Source of the DNA: a virus
Length of the DNA: 64,000 nt
Direction: 5' to 3' (one strand)
IMG/VR virus record: IMGVR_UViG_3300018057_000010
Location: 1-64,000 of that record
Every line of letters begins with the position of its first letter. Positions within the stretch are counted from its first letter, which is position 1. A program made the position numbers and the translations under genes. Positions 46,136-55,982 of this stretch are shown here, one piece after another. The notes under the pieces were generated by a model. It was given only the letters and a program-made list of their open reading frames with translations. It searched no databases and was not told the DNA's origin.

Positions 46136-49100
46136 CTATTTGTTCTTAAGCTGTTTGATTTCCTCTTGTAACGCTTCGATTTCCTTCTGCTGGCGTTGGA
46201 ACCCGGAAACTAATAGCGCCGTGATGTGCCCGTAGTCGAGTCCCACCAGTCCGCCGTCGTTGTCATAAGTCGCGATTCTCGGATTTACTTTCACAGCCTC
46301 CTCGGCGATAAATCCGACTTCCTCTCGATACGTTGTTTTGCTTCTGTAGTTGATAGGCCGGAGCTTGAGCAATTGATTCAGAGTAATTTCGGAATCCAAC
46401 GTTTCCACGTTTGCCTTATATTTAGCAAGCGAACTACAGGTTGCAATCTGATACTGGTATCCCGTAGTGCCGCTGTTCCCGTAACACACTTGATTAGTGG
46501 TACTCGCGTTGAACGTATTCCACTTGATATCGTTATTGGACAACAAACTTCCACTGCTATTGGTTGCTATATTCCCGCTCACATTCAACTTATATCCGCC
46601 ATCGGTCGTGGAGCCAATGGATACGTCGCCGCTCGCAAAGACGTTAAGGATGTTATCGCTAAACCCTGAAATCCCTATACTTGCAAAATTGGCAGTGCTT
46701 GAAGATCCCACATAGTGAAAACCAAAGCTTGCTGAGTTATCGGTAACAAGAGAATCTACCCCTACATTGATTACGTTATAGTTGCTTGTTGCTAAAGAAG
46801 GGGATAGGAACGTAGCTACGGTGTTGGACGCAGTGTTTGCGGTAGCAGCATGCAAAATTCCCCTGCTAACAGCTGTTCCGGTTATGTAAAACTTATCTCC
46901 GCTATCGGTTGTCGTCCCGACGGAGATGTTTCCGCTAGCAAACAAACTCATCGACGTACTAGACCCGGCAAAATCGAACTCTAGAAAATTGGAAGTGCTG
47001 CCACTACCAATGAAATGGTAGAGAAGCCCCATCGCGTTATTTGTAGTTAGCGCAGTGCCGAGTTGTATCGCCGTGAAGTTCGATGTGGCCAGACTGGGGG
47101 ATAAGAAAGTAGCTATCGACCCCGACGTAGTGGTAGAGCCGCTAACCCTGAAAGCAGTTCCACTCCCCGATATCGCTTCGTTTCCAATCACAAATAACTT
47201 GACCCCACCATCGGAAGCACCCCCTATGGTTACGTTTCCCGTGCCGAAAATATTGAAGACCCCATCGGTCCCGAAATCGAGTCCTATATAGTTGCTGCTA
47301 CTCCCCGAGCCCCCTGCATAATGGAAGCTTAAAGCAGCCGTGTTCAGCGATGTAGCGCTGTCATGACCAATTAAAATTTGAGCGAAGTTTCCTATGGACA
47401 GATTGGAATCTAAAAACGTAGCTAATGATGTGCTCGCGGCGGAAGGGTTGCTAATAGTTAAGATAGGAGTGGTAGACGATCCTGTCGCCGATACGGCAAG
47501 AGACGTGTTGATAGTTGGAGAAGTCTGCAACACAACCGATTCACTACCCGTTGTTGCTAAATTCCCCAGTGTCCCGGCATTGTCATAGAGCACATATCCC
47601 GATGTCCCGCTCGACACAGTGGTTGTTCCCACCGTGATGCCCGCAGCAGCTGCCGTGATAGTGCAGGTTGAGCCCAATGTGCAAGTTTGGCCGTTAACCG
47701 TGGTACTGGCCGACGAAGCCAACACGATAGATCCGCTGCCCGTGGTGCCATTACTCAAGTTGGACGCCGCGATCTGTGTGCCGTTTATTCGATAGACTCC
47801 AGTTGTATTGATATCCCCGGTTACAGTCAGAGCGTAACCGTTGTCTAACGTCGTCCCAATGGCTACATCGGTCGTCCCGAAGATGTTGAGAACATGCTCG
47901 GCGCCATACATTCCCATCGAAGCGTAGTTCGTAGGAAGACCTTCTCCTTCGTAGACAAACCCGAAGTGTGCTGAATCGAAATTCGTTACTCCTGTCGTTC
48001 CGATTTCGATGCCGACGCTGTTACCCGCTGTTGTGCTGTTCGGCGAATAGAGATTCGCAAACGTTGGCTGATCGCCCCCTGCCGAAGTAAAGACATTCAG
48101 CGCAGTATCGATCAATGGATTGTTCTGTAGAACAACGGCGCCCGTGCCGGTATAGCTGGTGAGCGTGACAGTAATCGTGCCGCCAGCCCCGGTCAAAGGA
48201 GAATTGCTCACAGACCATTGCGAGGGCATCGCCAAACCGACCGTGGCCAACGTGCCGGAATTACATGTGCCGGAAGTAGTCGTCAGCAGCCCGCCCGTGG
48301 TGGTCACGACGCATCGACCGGAGGTGAGACCGCTATCCGTAATGCTCGATGCCGAGAGTCCCGCGCTGAAGGTCTGCGCCGTCGTGAAGGTCCTGGAGAC
48401 ATCCGTGAAGGCCGTCGTCGACGGCAAATCTGCTTCCACACTAGCGCGAAAGCTTGGTGTGCCGGATGATCCATTCGGAGAGAAAAAGCCCAGATTCGCC
48501 GACTGCGATTGCAGCGTGATGGCAAACGTCCCGGAGGAAGTAATGGAACTCGGCGTGACTGCCAGCAGCGCCGAAGGCACAGTCATGCCGATGCTGGCCA
48601 CCGATCCACAGGGAAAGGCCGTGGTCGCCAGCAAGCCGCCCGTACTGGCCTGCACGCAGTCGCCAGAGGTCAATGCGCTGTCGGTAATATTGGGCGCGGT
48701 CAGTGCTCCGGTCATCGTGCCGCCCGACAAATTCAGCTTGGCGTTCAGCGCGTTTTGAAGGTCGGTTTGATTGCTCAGTGTGCCCGTGATATGTCCCCAG
48801 GCGACACTGGAAGCGGTTACTGCAGGGTAGAAGATGCCGGTCGTCGGATCTTCCCACACATGGATCAGATTGTTGACGGCCGCAGCCGCCAAAGAGGCTG
48901 AGATGTTGAGTGCTCCGCCCGCCGTGGTGAAGGTGGTCGACATGGCTCCGATGCTTCCATCGATGCCGGTGACGGCGATGTGCCAATGCGAGGGACTCGG
49001 AACAATCTGCAGGTTGTCCGGGATCGACAACGATAGCGACGAAGCGTTGTCCAGCGTGCCGGTAAAGGTCTGCGTCAGAGCGGCGCCGCAAAGCGTAGGC

Positions 49101-49510
49101 GTGACGGATTGCCCGCTATCGTTGACCCAGGTAATCGTGTAAAGCCCGTACTCGTAATAGTTGTTAATGGTGCCGCTAAGAGCTGCAGTTCCGGGAGAAG
49201 AGCAATCCGTGAACTTCTGCGTAGACGACTGCGTGCTTCCGCTCACGGCGGCATAGATATAGGTCGTACCTGCGGTCAGGCCGGAAATCGTGACCGTGTG
49301 CGAGGTCAACAGCGTGCTGTCTACGGGAGTCGCCTGCGATAGACTGCTGGTCCCATAGAGCAGCTGAGTGCTGGCGCCGATGCTTGTTGTCCAGCTGATC
49401 GTCGCCGTCGTGGAGCTCATCGCCGTCACGCCCAGGTTCGTGATCGTTTGCGCCTGCACGGCGATCGGAAGCAGACAGATCGGCAGCAAATATTTGAGAA
49501 GTCGAGTCAT
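46136..49510 (-). CDS. long tail-fibre-like protein with signal peptide, FN3 and S74 chaperone domains
   Basis: 1124 aa from ATG at 49510 (SD AGGG eight bases upstream). N-terminus MTRLLKYLLPICLLPIAVQA is a Sec signal peptide with QA|QT cleavage. Residues ~25-105 read as a fibronectin type III domain (TAMSSTTATISWTTSIGAST). Centre: repeated Thr/Ser/Gly fibre modules. The end (LAKYKANVETLDSEITLNQL, YREEVGFIAEEAVKVNPRIA, VGLDYGHITALLVSGFQRQQ) matches the Peptidase S74 intramolecular chaperone of phage fibres, normally auto-cleaved. Export signals on a fibre are unusual. Confidence 0.8.
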   Translation of the reverse strand: MTRLLKYLLPICLLPIAVQAQTITNLGVTAMSSTTATISWTTSIGASTQLLYGTSSLSQATPVDSTLLTSHTVTISGLTAGTTYIYAAVSGSTQSSTQKFTDCSSPGTAALSGTINNYYEYGLYTITWVNDSGQSVTPTLCGAALTQTFTGTLDNASSLSLSIPDNLQIVPSPSHWHIAVTGIDGSIGAMSTTFTTAGGALNISASLAAAAVNNLIHVWEDPTTGIFYPAVTASSVAWGHITGTLSNQTDLQNALNAKLNLSGGTMTGALTAPNITDSALTSGDCVQASTGGLLATTAFPCGSVASIGMTVPSALLAVTPSSITSSGTFAITLQSQSANLGFFSPNGSSGTPSFRASVEADLPSTTAFTDVSRTFTTAQTFSAGLSASSITDSGLTSGRCVVTTTGGLLTTTSGTCNSGTLATVGLAMPSQWSVSNSPLTGAGGTITVTLTSYTGTGAVVLQNNPLIDTALNVFTSAGGDQPTFANLYSPNSTTAGNSVGIEIGTTGVTNFDSAHFGFVYEGEGLPTNYASMGMYGAEHVLNIFGTTDVAIGTTLDNGYALTVTGDINTTGVYRINGTQIAASNLSNGTTGSGSIVLASSASTTVNGQTCTLGSTCTITAAAAGITVGTTTVSSGTSGYVLYDNAGTLGNLATTGSESVVLQTSPTINTSLAVSATGSSTTPILTISNPSAASTSLATFLDSNLSIGNFAQILIGHDSATSLNTAALSFHYAGGSGSSSNYIGLDFGTDGVFNIFGTGNVTIGGASDGGVKLFVIGNEAISGSGTAFRVSGSTTTSGSIATFLSPSLATSNFTAIQLGTALTTNNAMGLLYHFIGSGSTSNFLEFDFAGSSTSMSLFASGNISVGTTTDSGDKFYITGTAVSRGILHAATANTASNTVATFLSPSLATSNYNVINVGVDSLVTDNSASFGFHYVGSSSTANFASIGISGFSDNILNVFASGDVSIGSTTDGGYKLNVSGNIATNSSGSLLSNNDIKWNTFNASTTNQVCYGNSGTTGYQYQIATCSSLAKYKANVETLDSEITLNQLLKLRPINYRSKTTYREEVGFIAEEAVKVNPRIATYDNDGGLVGLDYGHITALLVSGFQRQQKEIEALQEEIKQLKNK

Positions 49511-49520
49511 ATCCATCGCC

Positions 49521-50876
49521 CTATTCGTATGCCATGCAATCCATGGCGTAGATGGCTCCATTCGATCCGGAGTGGTCGTCGGAAATTAGATAGGTGAATC
49601 CTGTTGTCGATTGCGTCAGGCTGTACCAAGTTCCCTGAGCAGCCTTGGAAGTTCCATACGTGCCGCTAGGCCATGATCCGGCGCCGGGATACTGCATGGA
49701 GCAAGTAAGGTTGTAGTTGGCATCCGATAAAGTGGTGGACCAAGTGAAGGAGCCACTGCAGGACCAAAAGCCATTCGGATCGCTAGCTAGTTGGCACGAC
49801 GACTGCTTGGTGATCTTTGCCAAAATCTTAATGTTGCCAAATCCGCTGTCGATCACGTTGCCGCTGGCATCGGTCGTCAGGAAATCTCCAGCAGTAAAAG
49901 AGCCGCTTGCCGTAGCCAATTTTGTGGTATTGCCGGTGTAGGTAAAGGGCAAATCCGCCACCACAATCGAACGAAACGAGGGAACGCCGATGCTTCCATT
50001 CGGTGACATAAACGCGGCATTCGCCCCTTGTGTAGCGAGCGTCATGGTCAATGTCCCGCTGCTGGTGACCGGTGTATTGGAATAGGTGAAAATATTCGGC
50101 CCAGTGAGTCCGACCGAGGTGACCGTGCCGCAAGGCACGCCAGTGCCGACGACGGCGCCGCCCGTAGTTGTCTGCAGACATTGTCCGGAGCCGATGTAGC
50201 TCAAGATCAGGCTGGTCGAAATCGTGATCGTAGAGAGCGTCGAGCCGGAAGCGTTCACGATATTTCCCGAGGCGTCGGCAGCCAGCAGGCTATTGTTCGT
50301 CAATGTCCCGGAGACGGTGGCCAATTGCGAAGTGTTGCCGGAATAAGTGAAAGGCAAATCGAGTTTCACAATGGAGCGAAAAGTCGGCGTGCCAGACGAT
50401 CCATTCGGAGAAAGAAAGGCCAGATTTGCCGACTGCGAAGCAAAGGTCACCGTGAAGGTCCCCGAGGTTGTCACCGGTGATCCGCTGACCGTAAAGATCC
50501 CAGGCATCGATAGCGACACGGAAGAAACGCTGGCGTTTCCATTCGCCGTGAACAGCTGGCTATAGGTCACCGTGCCGACCGTGATCTGGACGACATACGT
50601 GCCCAGGCCGACATAAAAGGCAAAGTTGCCGTTGCTGTCGGTGGTGTAGGGATTGCCAATCGAAGTCGTCAGCGTAATGTCGGAATAGATCGAGGAGAGC
50701 GGCGTGCAAGGGATTCCCGTCGACGTGTAGGCGCACACGCGCACAGGGACACTCGCGGCCGGGTATCCGTTCGGCGTGAAGACTTGGCCGGACAGAGCCG
50801 AGCCTTGCCCCCAGGCCGTCAGCCCGCTAAGACAAAGAAGAAAGAAGAGAAAAACGATTCGCCGCTGCGCCAGCAT
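49521..50876 (-). CDS. tail-fibre-like protein with signal peptide, 451 aa
   Basis: N-terminus MLAQRRIVFLFFLLCLSGLT then AWGQG, a Sec signal with WG|QG cleavage. Repeated modules TFRSIVxxDLPFTYxGNT appear at least twice and GSPVTTSGTFTVTFASQSAN similarly, a hallmark of environmental phage fibres. Variable C-terminal tip (CQLASDPNGFWSCSGSFTWS ... SDDHSGSNGAIYAM). 10 bases before the long fibre gene. Candidate receptor-binding protein; export unexplained. Confidence 0.7.
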   Translation of the reverse strand: MLAQRRIVFLFFLLCLSGLTAWGQGSALSGQVFTPNGYPAASVPVRVCAYTSTGIPCTPLSSIYSDITLTTSIGNPYTTDSNGNFAFYVGLGTYVVQITVGTVTYSQLFTANGNASVSSVSLSMPGIFTVSGSPVTTSGTFTVTFASQSANLAFLSPNGSSGTPTFRSIVKLDLPFTYSGNTSQLATVSGTLTNNSLLAADASGNIVNASGSTLSTITISTSLILSYIGSGQCLQTTTGGAVVGTGVPCGTVTSVGLTGPNIFTYSNTPVTSSGTLTMTLATQGANAAFMSPNGSIGVPSFRSIVVADLPFTYTGNTTKLATASGSFTAGDFLTTDASGNVIDSGFGNIKILAKITKQSSCQLASDPNGFWSCSGSFTWSTTLSDANYNLTCSMQYPGAGSWPSGTYGTSKAAQGTWYSLTQSTTGFTYLISDDHSGSNGAIYAMDCMAYE

Positions 50877-50898
50877 TGGATTGTCCTCGAAGAGGAGA

Positions 50899-50926
50899 CT
50901 CCGCACCCGGCGCAGCGAGTGCGGAG
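50899..50926 (-). promoter_or_regulatory. leader hairpin of the 451-aa fibre gene
   Basis: Leftward CTCCGCAC ... GTGCGGAG (8-bp arms, 12-base loop) about 25 bases before the ATG. No T-run. Could adjust translation. Confidence 0.45.
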
Positions 50927-50976
50927 ACATTCCGCAACTAAACGGTAAGCGGAAGAGCTATATGAATTCAAGCGGT

Positions 50977-51783
50977 TTATAGCATTTCTTCGAACTTCTT
51001 CTCGGCCCAGACATCGATGTAAGCGAAATTCTCCGAATAGGTTTGAACGTATCCGGGAGGAAAGACAGAGCCGTTACCCAAATAGATATCGGGCCTGGGA
51101 AGAACAACCAGCATAAAGGGATCGATATGCAACTCTTCTACCCAAAATTGACTCTCCGGCAACTCCTTTTTGATGGAAACGCATTTGTTTAGCACGAACT
51201 CCGGCACCGGATCGTTGTAACTGGTAAGCGGTTTGATCTTCCATGTGGGATCGAAGATCTTTCCCGTTGCGTAGACCACCATCTGCGCCTTATAGGCCTC
51301 CACGCTATCTGGGTCGAGCGTGGAGATCTCCAGCTTGTCGAGCGCCAAACGCAGCCGGGGTTTAAGGCCGTGAGCGGAAGCAAGTCGGCGATACCCAAGA
51401 AGCTGTTGCGCTTCCATCGCCAGCACCTTCATGCCGTCGGAAAAGTCCGATTCCTGGACTGGCTCCGGTTCGATCCGCTTCAGATCGTCCATCTTCGGCG
51501 GTTCCATCACCGCCACAGAGGATGGCGGGGCAGCAGGTATCGCTTCCTCTGTAGTAGCTGGATATTGTGTAGCAAGTGGACCGGTCCAAGGCACGGTGGA
51601 AAGGGAAGGCATATACGCATACGAGCGTCTGGGTATCGCCCCATATGTGGGTTGGCTAATCGTATTGTTTGAAGTCAACGGCTCAGTCGAAAGCCGCGTC
51701 AGAGTACGAGCGGTTTCTCTCTGTATCATAATTTCCACCATCTCGGCTGGGCTGAGACGGCGAGCTTCTTTTTCGTTTGGCAT
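50977..51783 (-). CDS. hypothetical protein, 268 aa
   Basis: Starts MPNEKEARRLSPAEMVEIMI. Pro/Ser/Thr-rich N-terminal half and a more ordered C-terminus (VEELHIDPFMLVVLPRPDIY). No membrane segment. Between fibres and peptidase; possibly a tail protein. One dispersed palindrome copy lies inside. Confidence 0.5.
   Translation of the reverse strand: MPNEKEARRLSPAEMVEIMIQRETARTLTRLSTEPLTSNNTISQPTYGAIPRRSYAYMPSLSTVPWTGPLATQYPATTEEAIPAAPPSSVAVMEPPKMDDLKRIEPEPVQESDFSDGMKVLAMEAQQLLGYRRLASAHGLKPRLRLALDKLEISTLDPDSVEAYKAQMVVYATGKIFDPTWKIKPLTSYNDPVPEFVLNKCVSIKKELPESQFWVEELHIDPFMLVVLPRPDIYLGNGSVFPPGYVQTYSENFAYIDVWAEKKFEEML
51445..51459. promoter_or_regulatory. dispersed palindrome copy 6 (GTCCGATTCCTGGAC)
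   Basis: Identical to copies at 9653 and 23969; here in coding sequence, encoding Val-Gln-Glu-Ser-Asp. Confidence 0.35.
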
Positions 51784-51863
51784 GGGTTCTCCTTTGGTAT
51801 CGAGCAACGCTACTCACGGAGATCTTACTTATATTGAATGCCTCCGAGTTTACACCCGTTTTA

Positions 51864-52610
51864 CTACAAACTGGCGAGATCCGATTGCAGTTGCACGAAA
51901 TCGAATCCCTCTGGACTCTTATCGTTATCGCCGACAATATCTTTACTCACACAGGCATACGCTTCGTCGCAATAAGTGTAGTAAAACTGCCAAGTCATCT
52001 GCTTAAGTTGGCCCCAGGTAATGCAGACCGGACCCGTTTCGTTATACGCCACCACTGGAACGGCATGGCCTCCCCAGCTTCCTGGCGCTCCATCGCCACG
52101 CGCTCCCTGTTCGGGGACGCTCCAAATATCCTGACTCGCAGCTGTCCACGGCAACAGCACTCCGATATAGCAGGCCCCAAAGTAATAGATCGCCTGCTCC
52201 AGCTCGTCGCGATTTGCTGGCGCCACGGAAACATACCCCGTGATCGTATGGTTATCGACGCCCGTCTTGCGCCAATAATTCAAGACGTCGAGAACTGCGG
52301 CGCCCTGATCGGTTGCCGGATCGCTGGCGTTGTATCCCGTGATCGCCGAATACATCCCCAGGATGTCGCTGTCGGGGAGAATCACTTGCGCTCCATCCTC
52401 TGCCGTCCAGGCTTGAATCATGTGCCCGACCGTCGCGCAAGTGCAATCGCCCACCTCGTCGTTGCCCATCATGCCCAGTTGCGTGATCTTTGCGGTTTCA
52501 TCGCACGCTTCCGGAGCGGGGGCTAGCGCGGCGGTATACCGCGCTAGCTTAAGCGTCCTCCTGTCGAATCGAACAGGAAGTTTCCCAAGTTTTCTACGAA
52601 TTTCCGCCAT
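51864..52610 (-). CDS. papain-like cysteine peptidase
   Basis: 248 aa. GMMGNDEVGDCTCATVGHMI near residue 46 with the predicted nucleophile Cys, and GSWGGHAVPVVAYNETGPVC near 178 with the predicted His, then ITWGQLKQMTWQFYYTYCDE. This CysxxHis layout matches C1-like peptidases found in some phages. No signal peptide. Could process virion proteins or degrade host peptides; catalysis unproven. Confidence 0.65.
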   Translation of the reverse strand: MAEIRRKLGKLPVRFDRRTLKLARYTAALAPAPEACDETAKITQLGMMGNDEVGDCTCATVGHMIQAWTAEDGAQVILPDSDILGMYSAITGYNASDPATDQGAAVLDVLNYWRKTGVDNHTITGYVSVAPANRDELEQAIYYFGACYIGVLLPWTAASQDIWSVPEQGARGDGAPGSWGGHAVPVVAYNETGPVCITWGQLKQMTWQFYYTYCDEAYACVSKDIVGDNDKSPEGFDFVQLQSDLASL

Positions 52611-53257
52611 TAGAATCCCATCGCAATTTCGTGGCTATACAACGTGGAATAGTTGGAACCGAAAGCCTTCGCAATCGTGGTCTTATCTTGCTCCGACCAG
52701 TATTGACTGACGACTTTCAACTTGGCGGCGCGGCGCGCTGCCGTTGCTTTGACTGCGGAAGTCGACTGAGTCGATTGCACCAGTCCATCGACCGTATGCA
52801 AGATCGCGTCGAGCGAAGCCATCAAGACAACCGCCTTCTGCTGGCTGGTGGAAGACTTAATGCCTGCCAGGGTTGTCAGCGCGGAATCGCCGTTCGTTAC
52901 CAAGTCGTCGACCAAGGAAGTGATTTGGCTCCAAACCGATGTCGAAGGATTGGAGGTGTAGGTATTGCAAAGCGTGACCAAAGATTCCAACTTCGTCTTA
53001 ATCGTCGCGCCAACTGTAGAGACAGTCGTCGAAGTAGTGGAATCGGATGCGCTTAAAGCCGTAATTACCGTAATGACATCGGCAATAATCGGCTCTGCCT
53101 CGGAGGCGTAAGTCGCTATCTCGCTCACTACTTTTGCGACGCTGCTGGCGTTGCAACCCATAAGACCTGGCATGGTTCCCAACATCAGAATCGTGCAAAG
53201 CATTGCGGCCGCCAGCTGACGATTGGAAGAACGAAAAAATGCAATGATCGTGTGCAT
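52610..53257 (-). CDS. putative lipoprotein, 215 aa
   Basis: Signal with lipobox LMGC (Cys near residue 35) after a hydrophobic stretch (AAAMLCTILMLGTMPG). The mature part is Ser/Thr/Val-rich with helical Ala repeats (VSEIATYASEAEPIIADVIT). It would be anchored in a membrane facing the periplasm. Phage lipoproteins often cause superinfection exclusion, but that is inference only. Overlaps the peptidase start. Confidence 0.65.
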   Translation of the reverse strand: MHTIIAFFRSSNRQLAAAMLCTILMLGTMPGLMGCNASSVAKVVSEIATYASEAEPIIADVITVITALSASDSTTSTTVSTVGATIKTKLESLVTLCNTYTSNPSTSVWSQITSLVDDLVTNGDSALTTLAGIKSSTSQQKAVVLMASLDAILHTVDGLVQSTQSTSAVKATAARRAAKLKVVSQYWSEQDKTTIAKAFGSNYSTLYSHEIAMGF

Positions 53258-53266
53258 GAAATCTCC

Positions 53267-53617
53267 TTAGACGTAGCGTAGAACTATCCGGACATTCCTG
53301 CGCGATCCCTTCAGCGAGTTGCATATTCCATGTACAGCAGCGTTCTGTTTTACCAGCTTCCCATCCTGAACCACTTCGATGCGGTCATCGCGCCACCCTC
53401 CCCCGGCGCCGCGTGGTCTCTCATGATCGAAGGTGGCCTCGGCCCTGGCGAGGGGCCGACCACATAGAGGGCAGATGCCATTCTGGCGCAACCACATCTG
53501 CTCTAAAAGAATGCTATAGATACGACGGCCTTCGTCTGTCTCCAGATTACAGATCATCCGACCGTCATCTAGATAAAGAACAGGTTCTTCAATTGGGACG
53601 ACCCGAGGGAGAGACAA
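53267..53617 (-). CDS. HNH endonuclease
   Basis: 116 aa, TTG start with GAGGTGA upstream. CPLCGRPLARAEATFDHERP then NAAVHGICNSLKG, the HNH pattern with a Cys-flanked zinc site. HNH nucleases next to replication or packaging genes often act in DNA cutting during packaging. Overlaps the 246-aa gene by 29 bases. Confidence 0.75.
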   Translation of the reverse strand: MSLPRVVPIEEPVLYLDDGRMICNLETDEGRRIYSILLEQMWLRQNGICPLCGRPLARAEATFDHERPRGAGGGWRDDRIEVVQDGKLVKQNAAVHGICNSLKGSRRNVRIVLRYV

Positions 53618-54329
53618 TATCGATCACCTCTACAAGTTCTTCGATGTGGGTTTGCAGTGTTGTGCGAAGCTGATCGATTGTCGTTGCTTGAGCCAGACTT
53701 TCGCGAAGTCGTGGAAGGGATTCGTTGAGGTATCCCACCATCGTTATTCGATCCGTGTATTCTGCGACAAGAAGTTCTAAACCGTAACCGGGATCGGAAA
53801 TGCCGTGATCGCGGCACCACTTTTCCAGGCCTCGTTCGATGACTTCTTTTTGCCCCATGGCCAGATTGAGTTTGAGTGTAGTGCGCGCTTCCCGGAGGGG
53901 GATATTCTTGGTTCTCGCTTCATATTTGACGATCTCGTCTTCTAATTTCGGCCCCGTCAACGTTGCCGCTCTTTCGATCCATTCCGGCTTAATGCGGTCG
54001 CTTTCGGAGAGAAGGGTTAACTGTTCGGCATTGTCCGCTGTCATGGTTAGGAAGGCGTCAAGCGGAACTTTGGTGAAATGCTCTGCGATACGAATCATCC
54101 TGTACCACGTTGATCGGCTAATACGAACTTCTTGCCGATAAGCAGCCTCGGACTCGAACCCGAGCTCTAGGAATAAGGATTCTTCTCGCAGGATGCGCCC
54201 ATACCATCCAATCTCCATAGTCGATTGACGATGCGACTTTTCCGCTCCCCTGATCTTCCTGTCAACCTCTATGGCTTTCGATGTTAGCTCTGGGCTTAAA
54301 CTCTCAATGGAGATAGCAAGTGTGCTCAT
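53589..54329 (-). CDS. hypothetical helical protein, 246 aa
   Basis: Mostly helical with RISRSTWYRMIRIAEHFTKV resembling a helix-turn-helix, and LREARTTLKLNLAMGQKEVI. May be DNA-binding (ParB-like or replication accessory), but the match is weak. Follows DnaB across a 135-base non-coding gap. Confidence 0.5.
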   Translation of the reverse strand: MSTLAISIESLSPELTSKAIEVDRKIRGAEKSHRQSTMEIGWYGRILREESLFLELGFESEAAYRQEVRISRSTWYRMIRIAEHFTKVPLDAFLTMTADNAEQLTLLSESDRIKPEWIERAATLTGPKLEDEIVKYEARTKNIPLREARTTLKLNLAMGQKEVIERGLEKWCRDHGISDPGYGLELLVAEYTDRITMVGYLNESLPRLRESLAQATTIDQLRTTLQTHIEELVEVIDIVSPSGRPN

Positions 54330-54465
54330 ATTATGTTTCCTTGCATTCCAAGCAGTGGCTCCATTTCAACGACTGGGGACTCGATTTCGTCTTCCTTTTG
54401 CCCTCTGCTTTAGGAAAGTTATTTTTTGTCCAACGTACACAGGCAAAGCAACGAAACAACTTTTA

Positions 54466-55767
54466 TCAGGCAACAAAGCTCAAACTATCTGCATCGTATC
54501 TGCAAGAAACTCTCCCGCGCCTTCCCTCCCGCTGTTTGCGGATCGCGATCTCAGCATCGGAGCTTTCTTCCTCGGTTCTGAGTTCGAATAGGTTCTGGCA
54601 CGACTGCATCAACGACGACGATCCCTTAAGCCGCTTTTTCCCCTTGGAGTCTTCTCCATAGGAGTGTTGCGACAAGGCGATGACGTGAACCCCTTTTTCT
54701 GTCTTCGCCAAATCTCGTAGCCTGTAAGTGACTCGGTCCAATCTCTGGACGTCGTCTTTCACATCCGGGACTTCTACAATTTGCAAATAATCTAGAACAA
54801 TAATTCTCACACCGTACCGTGCAATAGCAAGTCGGGCGCGGGCGAGAATCTTGTCTAACGATAGACGCGAATTATCATCTACCCATAGTGGCAACTCAGC
54901 AAGCTTTTTTGATACATTTTTTAACTCCAGATAATCGGTGACATTTAAACTCCGTGGGTCCCGTATATCTTTGGCGCGAAGAAACTCCGACATAGGAGCG
55001 AAACACCGTCTTATTAACTGCTCTTTTGTCATCTCCAGAGAGAACCATAAGACGGGAATATCCTTACGCAAATTCGCCAAACTTATCTGGGTAGCGAACG
55101 CTGTTTTCCCGCCTCCAGTGTCTCCGGAAATGATCGTGTATTCGTTGGGATACAAGCCGCAAGTGCGCTCGTCGAGACCGGGAACTCCGGTGGTGAATCC
55201 CACGGTTTTCTGGGATCTATCGATCTTCCTTTGTTCCTCGATTTCAACTAAAACTTTGGGCAAAATAGCGGAGGCCCGCTGCATTTCCCCTGGCGCATCG
55301 GCGCTAATATCGAGCGCTTCGCTTTGCATCTCCGCCAGCAACTGATCGGGAGTTTCCGCCCCGTCCATAGCCCGAACGCCGATGCGGTCGCAGATCGAAA
55401 CTACCTTCCGTAACTGCGACTTTTTCAGGACAATATCGACATAGTTTTTGGGATCGAAGTGTCTCGGAATCCCGTCTGTGAGACCGGAAAGATAGGCCAC
55501 TCCTCCTATAGTTTCCAGCTCTCTTGTTTCGCGTAGCTTATTCGATAAAGTAATAATGTCGACATGTTGTCTATCTTCCAGGAGACCGGCAATAGATCCA
55601 AAGATTTTGCGGTGGGAATCCAGTCCGAAGTCCCCAATCGAGAGCTGCTCGGTCACTTCGAAATAGGATGAATTCTCCATCAGAATTAGGCCGAGGATAG
55701 CCTTCTCTGCCTCCACATTCATGTGGGACCAGTTGGCTTGCGGAGAGTTTCCCAAAGCGCTTCTCAC
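54466..55767 (-). CDS. dnaB: replicative DNA helicase DnaB
   Basis: 433 aa from a GTG that overlaps the upstream TAG by one base (ATG at 55722 is the alternative). N-terminal NVEAEKAILGLILMENSSYF domain, Walker A SGDTGGGKTAFATQ near residue 210, LWFSLEMTKEQLIRRC, and LDYLQIVEV (Walker B). Loads ahead of the fork as a hexamer and pairs with the loader-like gene upstream. Adjacent to the methyltransferase and nuclease genes. Confidence 0.88.
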   Translation of the reverse strand: MRSALGNSPQANWSHMNVEAEKAILGLILMENSSYFEVTEQLSIGDFGLDSHRKIFGSIAGLLEDRQHVDIITLSNKLRETRELETIGGVAYLSGLTDGIPRHFDPKNYVDIVLKKSQLRKVVSICDRIGVRAMDGAETPDQLLAEMQSEALDISADAPGEMQRASAILPKVLVEIEEQRKIDRSQKTVGFTTGVPGLDERTCGLYPNEYTIISGDTGGGKTAFATQISLANLRKDIPVLWFSLEMTKEQLIRRCFAPMSEFLRAKDIRDPRSLNVTDYLELKNVSKKLAELPLWVDDNSRLSLDKILARARLAIARYGVRIIVLDYLQIVEVPDVKDDVQRLDRVTYRLRDLAKTEKGVHVIALSQHSYGEDSKGKKRLKGSSSLMQSCQNLFELRTEEESSDAEIAIRKQREGRRGRVSCRYDADSLSFVA

Positions 55768-55982
55768 TATGCTATTTCCGATTGCTTTCTGGAAGTTTTT
55801 TGTGTGCGAAGCGTGGCGAGTTTGATCCACCAATCGATTTGTATCTTCTGCTTTTCTACATCCAAACCGACCTTTTGCTCGGCGGCAATATAGAGAGCAT
55901 CGGCCAGAGAACTTTCGAGAATGCGGTCGACTTTTTCGGCCGTATCCAGCGCCTGATGGGCTTTGTCGTAGAGGGATTTCAT
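55767..55982 (-). CDS. hypothetical helical protein, 71 aa
   Basis: MKSLYDKAHQALDTAEKVDR, helical with a Lys-rich end. Coupled between the methyltransferase and DnaB by overlapping ends. Unknown. Confidence 0.45.
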   Translation of the reverse strand: MKSLYDKAHQALDTAEKVDRILESSLADALYIAAEQKVGLDVEKQKIQIDWWIKLATLRTQKTSRKQSEIA

